Source of the DNA: Bagarius yarrelli
Taxonomy: Eukaryota > Chordata > Actinopteri > Siluriformes > Sisoridae
Length of the DNA: 64,000 nucleotides
Assembly (NCBI GenBank): GCA_005784505.1
Contig: VCAZ01000003.1
Span: 6,265,510-6,329,509, forward strand
Direction: 5' to 3'
Positions 1 to 13,523 of this stretch are shown piece by piece. The translations under genes were made by a program, and so were the position numbers. Numbering within the stretch: the stretch's first letter is position 1; every line of letters begins with the position of its first letter. The notes beneath the pieces were generated by a model. That model made no database searches and had not been told where the DNA came from. It was given only the letters and a program-made list of their open reading frames with translations.

Positions 1-1234
1 AAATAAGTTGTTGATTGTTAGCAATTTGTGCATTTAAACTCAATCTGGAAGAAAAAAAGTCAGGTGTGTTACTCATGAAAGCAAAATGGAGCCTTGGATC
101 CAATCACACCTATTGTAAGTAGGCCCCAGGATGTCTGAACAAAATTAGAAGTTCAATTCATGTCTATCATTCTTAATTTAAGCAAGCAGGCAAATGTAAA
201 ACTGCTAGGTTTGTGGTAGCAGAAGTATGGAAACAACAGCATACCCTATTTTGCTATACTTGGGCCTAAGCATTTTTTAATTATGATATTCAGCAGAATA
301 TCCTTCGAAAAAAAATAAGAAATTCATAGTCATCTGCGTGACAGCAATAGTGCAACTGTAAATAATTCTTTACAGTTTTTTACTTAAAAAAATATAATCT
401 AAAGGTGTAAAGTATGAGCAACATAAATTCAATATTGTTAACATTATAATTTGTACAAGGTCATTTTTATTCTTTTTATTTCTGTTTAATGACAAATATT
501 TGAGTGTGAAACTGTTCACAGCTGTCCTAAGGTATTAAAGATAAACAGTTGGTAAGCAATTACAGTCCTACGCAATCTTCATGATTTCTAGATGGTATTA
601 TCCACAGGACTTTCATTGATCTTTAGGGTACCCATGTAGCCATCCTCAGCAGAAGTGAGTGGTTTCAGGTGATAAGAACATGACATATGGATAAATCAGG
701 CCATTCCAGAGAGCAGAGGGATAGGATGCAGAGACTGGCTAATGCTGGGTACACAAGGCAAAATAATCAGGCTGATTTCTAAGGATAATCTTGTCAGATT
801 TTTCTGTGGTGTGAGGTGTGTTAAGAGTGACTGTATTTGCTTGGAATTACCATAAAATGAAACAAAAATGTATTCGGTCAAATTTCAAATTCTATTTAGA
901 AACTAAGCTACTATGAGATCCACCAGTTTGCTGCTAGTTGCATGTTAGGTCAACAATTCATCATCTTTTAGGCTCTTAAAAAAGGCCCTTAACTGTGCAG
1001 TTGTATAAATAAGGAAACATGTTGGCATCTCCTAAATGCTGTCTGTGGGGACAAAACAAGAGCTTTGGATCCAGGAGTTGTTGCTAGATCCATGCTGTAA
1101 AACCGGAAAAATGTATGTGAGGTAGCCCAAATTACAAATGTCCGACAATAGTACCTATAATAACAACCCTGCTAGTATATACATTGTCTCTGCCTTACTG
1201 CTCTTTAAGTGTGAATGAGTGTAAAAATATTTGT
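1..1234. other. Gene-free AT-rich sequence with one repeat fragment
   Basis: No supported exon. Positions about 742-830 (AATGCTGGGTACACA and following) resemble 37550-37680, so both belong to one interspersed repeat, probably a hAT-like DNA element. Confidence 0.4.
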
Positions 1235-1372
1235 CTTTAGTCTCATGTGATGGACTGACATCTCATTCATGTTGTGTCTCTGCCTCACAACCAGTGTTTC
1301 TCAAAGAGGCTCCAGATTCTCCACACAGCCTAAGAAGGATAAAGAAGTTACCTAAAATGTATGAATGATTAT
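1235..1372 (+). repeat. Retroelement-tail repeat (GATGGACTG...GGCTCCAG family), decayed
   Basis: Contains TGTGATGGACTGACATCTCA, then GAGGCTCCAGATTC, then AAGGATAAAG and a tail of TGAATGATT. These are landmarks of a repeat very common in fish genomes that ends in a short tandem tail. Related copies lie at 23400-23590 and 38942-39205. Confidence 0.5.
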
Positions 1373-1637
1373 ACAGTCAAAAAGAAAAAATAAATGAGTA
1401 AGCAGGACAAATGGGACAGAATAGATATTTCATTTAATTCTTATTATAAGTATTTGGCATACGAGATGCTGGAATAATACTATGTATCAAAAGAAAAAAA
1501 TAAGAAATATGGTAGGTTAAAACTGGGTTGCTTATGTTGAAGATTCCAGGTTTGACAACACAAATTTTATTTTAGAATTAGATAAGCTCTGTGATGAAAT
1601 CGGCAAAAACTTTAAATTCGATTTTTTTTCCTTCTTT

Positions 1638-1663
1638 CCTCTCTCTCTCTCTCTCTCTCTCTC
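1638..1663. repeat. (CT)n microsatellite
   Basis: About 13 CT units in a pyrimidine-rich stretch. Confidence 0.95.
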
Positions 1664-2865
1664 CAACACTTACACGCAGAGTGAAAGAGAGAGATGACCG
1701 TTTAGTGGAAGATATTTCCAAATAAATAAATATGAACTGGGTGATGCAACATAGGCTGCACTTTCATATATGCAACATAAATTTATTTATAATGATCGCA
1801 AACTTTTGTTTTGCTTGAATGCTAGGCAGGTCCTATGCTAAAAATTGACCGGAATCTACCTTTCAAGAATTTGTTGAACTGATAAATTAATGAAGAATTT
1901 CTTACAGATAATCCCTTATTCGATTCTGTGAATCTAGTTCATAAAATTGGAATTGAATTCAAGTCATAAAGCTCATACTCACTGAGCAGAGATAACAAAA
2001 TAAACACACACACACAATTCTTATTGCTCCTTGGATTAGCACTAGCAAATCCTTTGTTATGCTAAATGTACCAATTCCATTACTTAGTTTCAATAAAACT
2101 TTACGGCCACTGCTATTCTGATTTCTAAATAACACATGCTTGTTTTTACTGCCTTTAAAACCAACTGGTCTTTTACAATATAATCAATACTTAATTATTA
2201 GGGGAAAAAATCCTGGAAAGTCAGTGATGGTTCTTTTATTGACTGTTTCTTGCTTTGCGAAACCTTCACATTAATGTCACTGAGCATGTGTTTCTACTTT
2301 CTTTAAGCACAGTTGGCGGTCATGACTGAGACGGCAAATTTTTTTTATGTTTACTGATTAAAATGTTCTAATGTTTTTGAAGTAAATATTTTTAGTAGGA
2401 CATTTTTAAATATTAATTAAGTAAATAGACTTTAGATTCTAGATTCTTAGGTATAATGGGAAATCGTAACTTTAATTTGTAGAAGAATAGGACTGTAATG
2501 TCATCAGGACTGTACACCGAGTGGGCAGGGTATTGGGCAATAAAAAAAGTTGTATTTAATGACCTGACAATGCAGATTTTATATAGACTAATAACTTTGA
2601 TTTATAGTGTGTGAATAATCAAGGATCAAAAAGAATTTGTCATTTTGGCAGCGAGAATATTTGCCTAAAATCAAAGAATGCAAGGTTTTACCATGCATGT
2701 TTTATTACTTTATTAAATTAAAATAATATATGTTATTATTTTATATAATTATATATAACATAATTTACTTGAAATTAAATTTCTGAAAATGGTTCAGCTG
2801 TTTAAAACCTTAAGTCTAAATGAATAATTGTTGGCAATCAATAAACATAGGCGCTTCAGCAACCT
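1664..2865. other. Gene-free AT-rich sequence
   Basis: Nothing beyond a short CA tract near 2006-2016 and AT-rich low-complexity sequence near 2710-2770. Confidence 0.4.
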
Positions 2866-3062
2866 GTTGAGCAGTGTTGCCAGATGGGGCACCTATTTGG
2901 TGTCACTGAAAGGAAACAATGGCAATGAACTGAATGAATCTCGTAGGTATCTCCAATATAGCCACACATCCAGGTTAACTGACCAAAACATAACATAAGT
3001 GAACACACTCTACTAGCAACAGGGAACTGTGAGCAAATGTTCAATAGGGTTGCTTTAAATAA
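2866..3062 (+). repeat. Interspersed repeat, copy 1 of a pair
   Basis: Shares ordered blocks with 33053-33247 (AATATAGCCACACATCCAGG against AATATGGCTGCACATCCGGG; CAAAACATAACA against AAAACATAACA; GTGAGCAAATGTT in both). The start AGTGTTGCCAGAT also matches 7153. Class not identified. Confidence 0.55.
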
Positions 3063-3548
3063 TAATAAATGCCTGATGTACAATAAAAATCTCCTACTGG
3101 AAAGCCTGCCAGGTGCTTGTTAGAACACTGACCTACTTTTCCATTCATAAAAAAACAAGCCGGAGTAAAAAGGTACTAGGATGACGATTTAATTTATCAA
3201 CGATTACAAAATATTAGCATCATTTTGCTACACAACACTACAGCCACTTTTTGTTAAAGCATAAAAACCAACCAATGTCCTCAGAACTTTCACTGCTTTT
3301 TCCCTAAGTCTACACTTTTTTTCCCTGTGAAATGCTGAGCTGTTCATTCCTCAGCATAAATTTCTTGCTAAAGACAGCTGTAAAAAGCTTAGCTAGCTTC
3401 AGGGCCAGCATAAAAAAAAAACACTTTTCACTAAAGTACTGCCTACTTAAAAAAAACAAATTGAACCAATTCCCTGTATAGAGAATGAATGGCACAGATT
3501 CTATATATGGAGAGTGCCATAAAATTTTAAATAATGAAATGACTGATT

Positions 3549-3549
3549 A

Positions 3550-3645
<96 letters not shown>

Positions 3646-3672
3646 GTCTATCTATCTGTCTTTCTGTCTGTC
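3549..3672. repeat. (TATC)n microsatellite
   Basis: Nearly pure TATC/CTAT repeats of about 27 units, grading into CTGT variants. Confidence 0.98.
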
Positions 3673-4104
3673 AAATGTTATGTTGCTGCTATCTTGCCTC
3701 CCAGAAAAAAACGGTTATTGTGAATCATTAATAACATTCAATATTTATATTTATTTTATTGTTTTCTCTTCTTGTTGTGTCTTACACATTTACCTAAGGC
3801 TGTTTATTGGCAATGATCTCACAAAACGATACATATAACAATACATGGGCCACATATAACTATATATTGCATTTCAATCCATGTTACAATACAATGCAAT
3901 ACTTTAAAAAAAAATGTAAAACACATAGAGATACAAAGCCAAGGTGTAGAAGAGGGGTGTACTCCAGAGGTACACAAAAACCCTTGTTTGGCACATTCCA
4001 CGGGTAAACAAGTGTCATGATTGGGTATAAAAGGGGATCCCCAAAAACTTTAGTCATTCACATGCTATTACAGAGTGAGGTTCATCACTTAATAACCGTA
4101 AACC

Positions 4105-4445
4105 AGGAGCCCCCTGCACACTCACATTTACACACTTATCCAGACTTCGATGCAAATTAAAGTACCCAGGTCCACCTTATGGCATGTTTTGGAGGTAGGA
4201 GGATACAAAAGAATTGGAAATTTAACAAAAATGCTATGCCCATAGAATGTTGAGCTAAAAATAAAAAGCGCAATTTTGATTTAGCTCTTATTGTTTCTTA
4301 TGGAAAAATATTGCACGTTTTTCAGGGTTGATCTAAGTAACTAGGTAAGTAAGGTAAATGTGTGAAATGTTTCTCTTTACACACTCACCTTACTGACCTC
4401 TTCATAGCTCTCAGTGCTACCATGTTGTGATGCTGAGTGGCCACT
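4105..4445 (+). repeat. Interspersed repeat copy A (direct repeat left of Tc1)
   Basis: CCTGCACACTCACATTTACA and CTTATCCAGACTT near 4111-4150, and CTGACCTCTTCATAGCTCTC near 4393-4412, recur in the same order at 5433-5490 and 5591-5612. The two copies flank the Tc1-like remnant. Confidence 0.6.
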
Positions 4446-4469
4446 GCATTAAAAATACACATCATTCTG

Positions 4470-5290
4470 AAAAGAATATTACCATGTTTGCTAAGAAACA
4501 CTTTGGAAATCCGTTGTCAGTTAACACAGTTAATTACAATATTTACAAGTGCAAGTTAAAACTGTACAATGCAAAACCCAATTCAAACATCAACAACACC
4601 CAGAAACATCACCGACTTTAACTGGGCCCAAGGTCATCTGACATGGACTGATGCAAAGTGGAAAAGTGTGCTGTGGTCTGAGAAGTCCACATTTTAAATT
4701 GTTTTGGAAAATTATGGACATTAGGTGCTCCGGGCTAAAGTGGAAAAGGGCTATCCAGATTGCTATCAGTGCAAAGTTCAAGAGTCGGCATCTGTCATGG
4801 TATGGGGGTGTGTTGATGCCTATGGCATGGGTAACTTGCACATCTGTGAAGGCACCATCTTTTTATTTTATTTCACTTTTATCTTTTTCAGAGATGTCGC
4901 TGTTTTTTTTAGCAAGACAATGCCAAGCCACATTCTGCTCTGTCTCCCATTGAAAATGTGTGGCACATTATGAAGTGCAAAATATGTTGAGCAACTAAAG
5001 TCAGACATCAAGAAGGAATGGGAAACAATTCCACCTCCAAAGCTTCAAAATGTAGGGTCCTCAGTTCCCAAACTCTCATTGAGTATTGTTAAAAGGAATT
5101 GGTGATGTAACACAGTGGTAAAATACCCTCGAACCAGCTCTTTTGAAATGTGTTGCACGAATCAAATTCAAAATGAGTGAATATTTGCAAGACACAATAA
5201 TGTTTAAAACACTGCATATTTTGCCTTTTGTGTTGGTGTGTTTTTTGGCCCAACAAGGATTTGCATGTCATTGTATTCTGTTTTTATTTC
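4470..5290 (+). mobile_element. Tc1/mariner-like transposase remnant
   Basis: Broken-frame translation shows ordered Tc1 (DD34E) landmarks: [19 protein letters not shown] near 4640-4695, LRAKVEKGYPDCYQCKVQES from about 4729, VMVWGCVDAYGMGNLHICEG near 4795-4850, a QDNAKPHSA-like stretch near 4912-4940, and PIENVWHIMKCKI from about 4948. Frameshifts and a low-complexity stretch at about 4855-4890 break the frame. Terminal repeats were not resolved. It is inactive. Confidence 0.8.
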
Positions 5291-5427
5291 CATTTTACAC
5301 AACGACCTAAATTCATTAGGAGGTTTGTATTGCATGAATTTATATATATTTGAACTGTAGGTTCAGACATATTGTGGATCCTTAGCACCACACAGTTGGA
5401 ATGCACTGTAGAATAAACATTAATTAC

Positions 5428-5643
5428 AGAGCCTCCTGCACACTCACATTTTCACACTTATCCAGACTTAGATGCAATTTAAAGTATCTTAAATATTGCA
5501 CACTTCTCAGGGTTTCCATGGGGTTCAGGCTGCGTGGGATACAGACGCATAACAGTAGGTTAGATGTGTTTTCCGTCACACACTAACCCACTGACCTTTT
5601 CATGGCTCTCAGTGCAGTCCTGTTGTGCTGCTGAGTGACCCTG
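5428..5643 (+). repeat. Interspersed repeat copy B (direct repeat right of Tc1)
   Basis: Second, shorter copy of the repeat at 4105-4445. It contains CTCCTGCACACTCACATTTT, CTTATCCAGACTTAGATGCA and CATGGCTCTCAGTGCAGTCC. Confidence 0.6.
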
Positions 5644-5649
5644 TGGCAT

Positions 5650-7142
5650 AATTGGCTGACAAAAAAAGACATAATGTATGCTACTATGCTGTGTGGCAAG
5701 GGCCTGGTCAATTCAGCTTGGTTGGTGATGCTGCTATTTTAAGCTGTAGAATCCTGGATGTAAGCGGTTAAAAAAGGAGGAAAATGGCACTACTGCTTGC
5801 TTTACTATTAACCATAATATCAACCGTACTTAAAATCATAAAGTCATAGAGATGAGAATTATTTACACTTGAAAATTTTCTAAAAATGTTTGTAAAAACA
5901 TTTCTATTTAAACTTTTAGATTTTTATCTAACTAAAAAAATTTAAACAAAAAGGGATTACTTTCGAAGATAATCCAAAGTTTTACTATTGAATCACTTTT
6001 TATTACTTTTTAAGTACTGATAAAAAGTAATAAAAAGTCCTCCCACATCAGATTTAGTGCCAGACTTTTAGCACTAATCAAATAGGATGAAACAACGCTT
6101 TAGCACACTTCCACAATTAACATCTCATAAACACATTCTTATATGAGTCAAGGGTAAGCTTAATGAAACAACCTCTTTGTGACCTTTATTTACCTGCAGT
6201 AAGATAAGAAATGGTGTGATGGGCCAATATTTATTTAGCAAATTATTTTCTTTGTGCGGGTAAGCACAAATATAACTGAATGTCAAGTCACATAGGCTAT
6301 AGAAATACTGTCCTTAGTAATAAAACTTTAATGTGTAATTATTGCAGACATATAATTTTCTCAAGGTCAGAGCGAAAATTGTTGTTTTCAAGTTTTCTTT
6401 CATGTTATAGCTGCTACTGTAAAGAACTTTATTATAAACTTTATAGATAGTTCTGAAAAATCATTGAAGCAAGAGTGCATTATCTGCTTTAAATCTTAAA
6501 ACTTTAAACAGCATTAGAATTGTTAGCACGGATAATTAGCCTACAGGCTGGCTAAGATAAGCAGTGTCAAATTATATGGCAGGTAAGTGGACAAAAAACA
6601 CCAGCAGTGTGAAAGAAGGCTAGATCGAATGTATAGCAAAGCACATTTAACAGTCATCACACAGGTTTTGGACAGGTGCTGCTGATAGTGTTCAAGAAGT
6701 CACTTCAGGGTGCAATTCATGTTTGATGACTTTATTGATTTTTCCATACCCTGACTATCTCTTTTCTACAGTCTACCCTGAGTAAGGTACGCACTGTTCT
6801 GCCAAGGTTCACGTCATCACTGAATGAAAGAAACAAACTGTCTACATTTATTAAACACATTCCAGTTTTTTGTGAATAAAAAAAAAAAACCTTCTCTCTA
6901 TATAAAAATATATATTTAGTCACTAATTATGTTTACAAAAACTAAAGGTCAGTTGTCATTTTATAACCCATTTTTAAATGATGTACAGTATTTATTTGGC
7001 AGATAAATTATCGGACGATCTGGGTAAAAAAATGACATCATTTTATTGCTACGATAAATAAATGGATAAATGAAGGAATTAATGATAAATAGATCGGATA
7101 ATGTTATATTAGCTGATATTCATCCACTTTCCAAGGGCAAGG
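5650..7142. other. Gene-free AT-rich sequence
   Basis: No exon or recognised element, apart from the small hairpin at 5995-6038. Confidence 0.4.
5995..6038. repeat. Perfect 17-bp inverted repeat, 10-base loop
   Basis: Left arm 5995-6011 (ACTTTTTATTACTTTTT), right arm 6022-6038, fully complementary, AT-rich. Confidence 0.85.
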
Positions 7143-7260
7143 GACTGCAGTCAGTGTTGCCAGATTGAGCGAGTTCTACCCTATGTTGCCAGATTTTGTG
7201 TGATCCCATGGTTGCCATATTGGGTTTTTGCTCAGTTGGGCTTCTTTTGACCAAAGTCAG
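7143..7260 (+). repeat. Probable DNA-element fragment (GTGTTGCCAGATT repeat)
   Basis: Contains AGTGTTGCCAGATTGAGCG and a second TGTTGCCAGATTTTG. It resembles the start of a common fish interspersed repeat and the 5' end of 2866-3062. The class is uncertain. Confidence 0.35.
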
Positions 7261-7725
7261 AATTGGAATAAATGCATTAGGCTGGTTGATAATACTTGGG
7301 TTGCTTCATATTTCGATTTTCCTGAAAGCCTAGAAATTCTAATCTACAAATATGAACTTGTTGTTTACTAGTATATGTATGGAAATCGGCCATGAGAAAA
7401 ACTTAATTATCAGTATCGCTTGAAATTTTTCCCATCATGCATCCCCAACCTTCTTGTCTAAACTAAATCAGAAAAGGTAAACACCTGTGTGTGTGGGAGA
7501 AATGTTAACACCTAAAGAGCTATTAAAAGTTGGATATCACTGCGTACTGTCATTATAGCCTTGCTGTTTTTGCTGACCAAAAATTGCAGCCTGTCTAATT
7601 GTTATTAATCATGTTACTTATCATAGTTTCCCTTTTAATTCAAAGCAAACATAAAGGATGTTCCAAAACACATATGAATATACAGGTCAGGTATTAGTAA
7701 TTTTACCTACAGAAATAGTGGGGAA

Positions 7726-7902
7726 AGTGGTGCGTTGGTTAAGGTGTTGTATTGCTTATTGGAAGGTCAGGGTTAAATTCTCAGCACCACCAAGTCACCA
7801 CTGCTGGAACTCTAAACAAGGCTCCAAGGTTCGGATATATAAAAGAGATAAATGTAAGCCGCACTGCATAGGGACGTCTGCCAAATGCTATAAATGTAAA
7901 TG
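7726..7902 (+). mobile_element. tRNA-derived SINE, copy on plus strand
   Basis: Decayed head (TTGGTTAAGGTGTTG and GGTCAGGGTTAAATTCTCAG) followed by CACCACCAAGTCACCACTG and a tail with TCTGCCAAATGCTATAAATG. Same family as the better copy at 38701-38882. Confidence 0.8.
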
Positions 7903-10900
7903 CAGAACTAGTGCAGAACTGGCTATATACTCTTTATAGTATATAACTTTAACACTGAACTGAGGAGCTGAATTCCTCATTACACCAGCATTAATCCCTT
8001 ATAGCAAAACTGTACATTTTTCCTTGGGATCATAAAATTAATCCACTTATTTCAACACCCCAGTGTCACGGTTTCTATAACAAAATTAGAAATTACTAAT
8101 GACTGAATAATAAGGCTGTAATGTAATAGTGCAATGAGTAATAACTATTTTGTATTACAATACATACTATATGTCTTGTAAATTATTTACTTTTAAATTA
8201 TAAAATTTCTACAAAAAATACAGTTCTAAACTATGATTATTGCTGAAGAACAACACAGTAACATGACGGTTAAGAATAATGTGTTCCAGTGTATTTTTTA
8301 ACCATGTCCATAAATATACATAACACAAATATACAGTACGGACTTAGTTAGTTATATAAGCTTTCATCTTTTTTATCATATTTCTTTTCCTGGAAATTAT
8401 CTGAAATAGAAAATTGCGGGATTATTTACAAGAAATGGAAATACGTGTTTCTGCTAATGCAGAACTGGACCAGGGTGGAAACCTGGCAAAAACCTCAATT
8501 AAACGATGTTTAATATGAATGACTTTCTTATAATGAGTTCTTAAAACAGTCTGAAAATAAGTTTCTAAACTGTTTGCAATTGTGGAGTTGCTTTTATTTT
8601 AAGCTTTTATTTAGTGAACTTGGTGAAATTATTATGTTTTAAATTTGAACTTGAATTTGAATGAGTATTGTATGTTGATGGCTTTTAGTAATTGCCTTTC
8701 GTAAGTCTATTTTATGTAGCTTTTTACATAAGATTTTTTAGTATTGTGCACATAAAGCATTAGGGACTGGCTCCAAACTGTTCCTGTAGATGCATTATTT
8801 GGGCTCAATTCACCAACATTTAATTATTTACTTTATTTTCAATCATAATAACAGTTTATAACAACAGTAAACAGTAAGCAATATCTGATCAACCTGTATA
8901 CATCCAACAGTAAGAGCAAAAATGTATATAGCTGCACAGAGGCGTTGCTATGTTTGGAAGGGGTGGGGGATTTTCAGTGGGTTGGATGATTCTAAGGGCC
9001 CATGCTATTTTATTTATATTAACACTGCAGAATTGGTGTGGTAGGGGGCAGAACTGCATATTCTTTCATAGGGGCCAAAATTGCTGACATTGTACATTGT
9101 CTACAAAAGGTCCCTCTTATGTCTAACATTTATTGTTCAAACTACCTGGTAAAGGTTAACTGATTCTAAGGTTAGACTTTTTACTCTTTCTCAATCTCTT
9201 CATTTTTCCACATTTGTCCACTATTATTTAAATACATGGCTATTTGCAATATAATCTTATCTGATCTGCCTTTATTTAATATGACCCATTCTACTTTATG
9301 AGATTATGAAGATATGCTGGATTCAAACTATATGCTGAAATGCCACTTTTTCACTTTTAAATTGAATAAAACTATTTAACATGTTCTTACATCCCACCAC
9401 AAGAACATCGCTGTAACATTCTCAATTATTTTACGTTTTCATTAAAAGACTGCCCAGCTATTCAATTAAACTAAATTAATCTTCTCATTGTTGTTGGTTT
9501 TTTTTACTAATGTGTCGACCTTCTGGCTGTATTTAACTCATTGAATCAGTTGCTCAACCTGAAATCTGTAAGTTAATCAAGGACACTGTATCTTTCTAAC
9601 ATTCATGTCAAAAGTCAGATTTGAATCCAGAATCTGAGCAAAAATTGTCTGTAAATTCTGTATGTTGACTAGGACATGTTTTAATGAATGTACATGTGGA
9701 AACGCTTTTACTTTCACTACTGTTGTGTTTTTTTGTATTTGCTTTCACAAAAGTGACCAACCAACTAATCTCTGACCACTGAAGATGATTCACCACTATC
9801 TTTCCAGGCTGAGCAATTAATAAACCAATTTTAACAGTTGTAGCAATCTTCTTTGTACTTTATAACCTTACTGTAAGCTGATAATCTACTCTGCATAAGT
9901 AGTGAGACGTTACTTAGTGCATTTATTAGGGTTAAATATAATTGCCAGCTGTTAATCTAACCTATTAATTGTCAGACAGTGAATATTAAATACATAATAT
10001 AATTAATAAACCTACAAATCAATCAAAGATTAAATTAAAAAGTCTCTTTAAGCATAAACTAAAGGAACTTTGGAGCACTATGATTTGTACTATTTACAAA
10101 GAAGCAGCAATAGCGATACTATATCTGATGTTAGGTACAAAAGTAAAAACACAGAAATAAAGTGAAACATTAAATTGCACTTATTATACTTTGACGACTG
10201 GTGGTTGCGTACTTGGGTATAAGGCACCGAAGCATATGGTGTATGTAAAGGATAATAATGTGCACTCATAATGTGCATACACATAAAGTGGCAGCTAATT
10301 TCTAGGGAAATTGATCATTTTAGAAAGTATATGAATTATACTATATATAAATTATATAATAACAGACCAAACATTTAATGTAATACCATGTATAAAAATG
10401 TTGTTAATTTGTCTACAACACCGTTGCAGTACTCATTCATTTCGGGATTCAAGATAGTTTAATGCCCCAGACATTTACAGACTATAAAAAGCACAATGCT
10501 TATTCATATGATGCATGAACCATTTACCCCTTACTTCCTCACCACATAGTTCTCATCCTTTTTCCTGAATTCTGAATAGAAGAAGAGCGGAAATAGACAT
10601 ATAATGAAATACCATTGTAAATCTACCTGACCTTGAGCTTTGTTGACCTACTTTAGCAAAAGATAATACTTTATTATGCTACATTCCTTTAGTTTCAGTC
10701 TTTAAAATGACAAACAAACCAAGGTCATATTCTGGTGTGTAACTGGAAATGTCATTATAGCCCGATGTCTGAATAAATCATCAGCATACAGCACTGCTGA
10801 TATATTTTCTGCTAATAAAGCATGCAAAAAGAATAGGAGAATAAAAACCAGAAAGCAGGGAGAGAGAAAGAGAAATAGAGAGAGGGAGAGGGAGAGTAAG

Positions 10901-12594
10901 AGCGAGTAAGAAAGAAGACATAAAAAGAAAGAATGAACTTTGCCTCTAGTGGTAAGATTAAAAGAGTATTTAGTTAGTTCCGCACTGCTCAGAAACTCAG
11001 CTGTTCAACTAAAGTCCACCTGACTGGAACATTGGTTGTGTTAGTGTCTGCAGTTTCTCTTTTTTTTAAATATTTTACAAACCTTTGTATATATCTTCTT
11101 TATTACGTATCATGATCCACCCTTAGTGTCATCTGTATAGTTACAGTACCCACTGCAAGGTTGCTGTCTCCAAAGTGGGTACATATTTGGAGCATTTATA
11201 TTATATACCAGTATTCTATGTCAAGCATAAAATGTGCATGTGCTCTGTAAATCGCACTAAATCAACCAAACCTACATGAACTGTTATGCTGTTTTAAATA
11301 CATTGGATATACAATAACAGCATTTTAAGTTTCTGTTTTTTATAGTAAAACTTTAGCTTGGAAAAAAAAGCTTTATTTTTTTACCAGCATTTAAATTGAT
11401 ACCTAATGACACTTAAATAACACTCAAAACAAGTCACCAAAAATCAATTACTTACACATGATAGCCAGCCAACACAGAATTATGAAGGTCAGAGTATAAC
11501 CCCAGAACAAGGGACAGCAGTGGCTAATGTGCTTCATGCTGGCATCAAGGTTGTACTGGCAAAACTAAAATTCAATTTAACACCACATAAATTAGTACAA
11601 TGGATGATTGCAGATACAGAATCTGTACTGTAGATCCTGTACTAAGACTGATGCCCTGGGTTATAATGAAACTATGATGGAGCCCTTTGTCCTTATACAA
11701 AACATAGTTTAGTAAATGATGCTTGTTGCTCATCACTAGAAATGCATTTATTTATATATACATTATTCCTACAGTAATAAACCCTGAAACAGCAGATGGT
11801 GACATATGTGTGACATACTCCCTATATTGCCAGTGTTGGAAATAGGTGGTTGGCGACAGGTTTTTCCTTCAGCAACCAAATCAATGGCCCTGGTTTACAT
11901 CATATAAGTGGCTACTGAGCATACTGTCCACAGTGCATACTTAGATTGGACAAATACCATCACTAAATCTAAGATTCTTGAGAGGAAGCAAAAACCAACC
12001 AAGTTGGTAGTAGTGACTGTAGAATTGCGTTCAGTGCTAGAAAGGTGGCTATTGCAGATTGTGCTGATTAGATTAAGTGTCAAGATATTTTAAATATAAA
12101 AATCTCATTAAACCATTTACAAAAACATTGCATAATCTGTACGAATCTAAATTACAAACGAAAAACAAAACTTAAAAGTTACAAACAAAAAAAATTAGGT
12201 ATTGAGGTCTGTCGAAGTAAGAGCAGTTTAATTGCACTGTATAACTTGTATGCAATTTATTAAAATATTTGCACAGAACATCATTTCTCTTTTTCACTCT
12301 GTCACACTGGGTGAAAATACTATAGATGCGAATAGATGCCAACTTTGCAATTATTAGAAAATGCATTTGCAAGGTAATAGTAATAAAAATTACACACAAT
12401 TAAAATTTTACAAACACAAACACAAGATATATATATATATACAGTATATTTAGGGTACTGACCTCCGCAACATTTAAACAGGACCCCTAAACAATGCCAG
12501 TCAGAGGCTTCCAAGTTAGGATCCATGTGCAGCTTCATTCTCCAACTGTCTAAGGAAAGGAAGACATTTTGCACATTTTATTTTAAATATATTA
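7903..12594. other. Gene-free AT-rich sequence
   Basis: No exon found. Positions 8938-9110 (GAGGCGTTGCTATG, GGGGCCAAAATTGC) resemble a hAT-like repeat fragment. Positions 10858-10905 are purine-rich (GA). Confidence 0.4.
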
Positions 12595-12750
12595 ACATTA
12601 CATTTATGGCATTTGGCAGACACCCTTATCCAGAGCAACTTGAATTTTTCTCTTTTATACAACTAAGCAATTGGGGGTTAAGGGCCTTGTGGTGGTTGGG
12701 AATCGAACCTCGGTCTTTCTGGTATTAGTACCTTAACCACTGAGACACCA
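12595..12750 (-). mobile_element. tRNA-derived SINE, minus strand
   Basis: Plus-strand reading: GGCATTTGGCAGACACCCTT, AAGCAATTGGGGGTTAAGGG, GGGAATCGAACCTCGGTCTT, CCTTAACCACTGAGACACCA. The reverse complement gives box A and box B in tRNA order. Slight internal deletion. Confidence 0.88.
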
Positions 12751-12834
12751 CTGTCCATTTTTTTTCACCAAAACAATTTAATATAGAAAGTCTATTTCAA
12801 ATACTAATCACAGTAAGCATTAGAACTGAACATA

Positions 12835-12935
12835 GCATTGTATTGTATTGTTCTTTTAAACTCTGTATCCTTTTTTATGTAAAGCGCTTTGAGAAGTCTC
12901 TTTAGAAAGTCCTATAAGGCAGAAATAAAAAAGAC
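12835..12935 (+). mobile_element. L2-like LINE 3' tail fragment
   Basis: TGTAAAGCGCTTTGAGAAGT followed by CCTATAAGGCAGAAATAAA resembles the conserved 3' end of fish L2-type LINEs. No coding part remains. Confidence 0.5.
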
Positions 12936-13523
12936 ATATGTTTGGGTAGCGTGTTTTTGTGGAAATTAGTATCAAAAAAATGCAGAACTTTAAATGAACC
13001 TTTTTAAATCAAAATAATACCGGATACATTAAATGAGTGAAACATTTAGGCCTTCAAACACTTCTTGTGTTTGGCATTTCTTCTCCTAGAGGGCTGCATG
13101 TATATCACTCGCAAACAAACAGTTCACCTTTTTACAAACAGCACAATCTCCCTAAGGCAACAAAACCTATTAAATCCATCTTGTGTGCTTGTGTTTCTTA
13201 GTTCCTACAGCATGAATCAGGGCCATGTGAATATGGAAAGTATGAATAAACGTTGTTTTGGCTTAATAAAATGTGTTCTGCCTGTGATTTGCTACACATA
13301 CTATTATTTAATAAATAATCGTGCTGGTAAAGTATGTGTGGGACATATTTTCAGCAAATACCCACACTGGGTATTGCATGTACCTACTAGCATTAACTTT
13401 TAAAATAAACATGCGATTTTTAAAGGTGTGGAAGTTATAATGGTTTAAATAGTTTAAAATAACATTTTTACTGTTGTAATTGTTGTCTACTAGAGATACA
13501 TGCAGGATTTTATGATTCCCTTC

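Noticed and set aside
3549..3672. Regular spaced repeats that could mimic a CRISPR array
   Set aside because: Pure tetranucleotide microsatellite without spacers, in a vertebrate genome.
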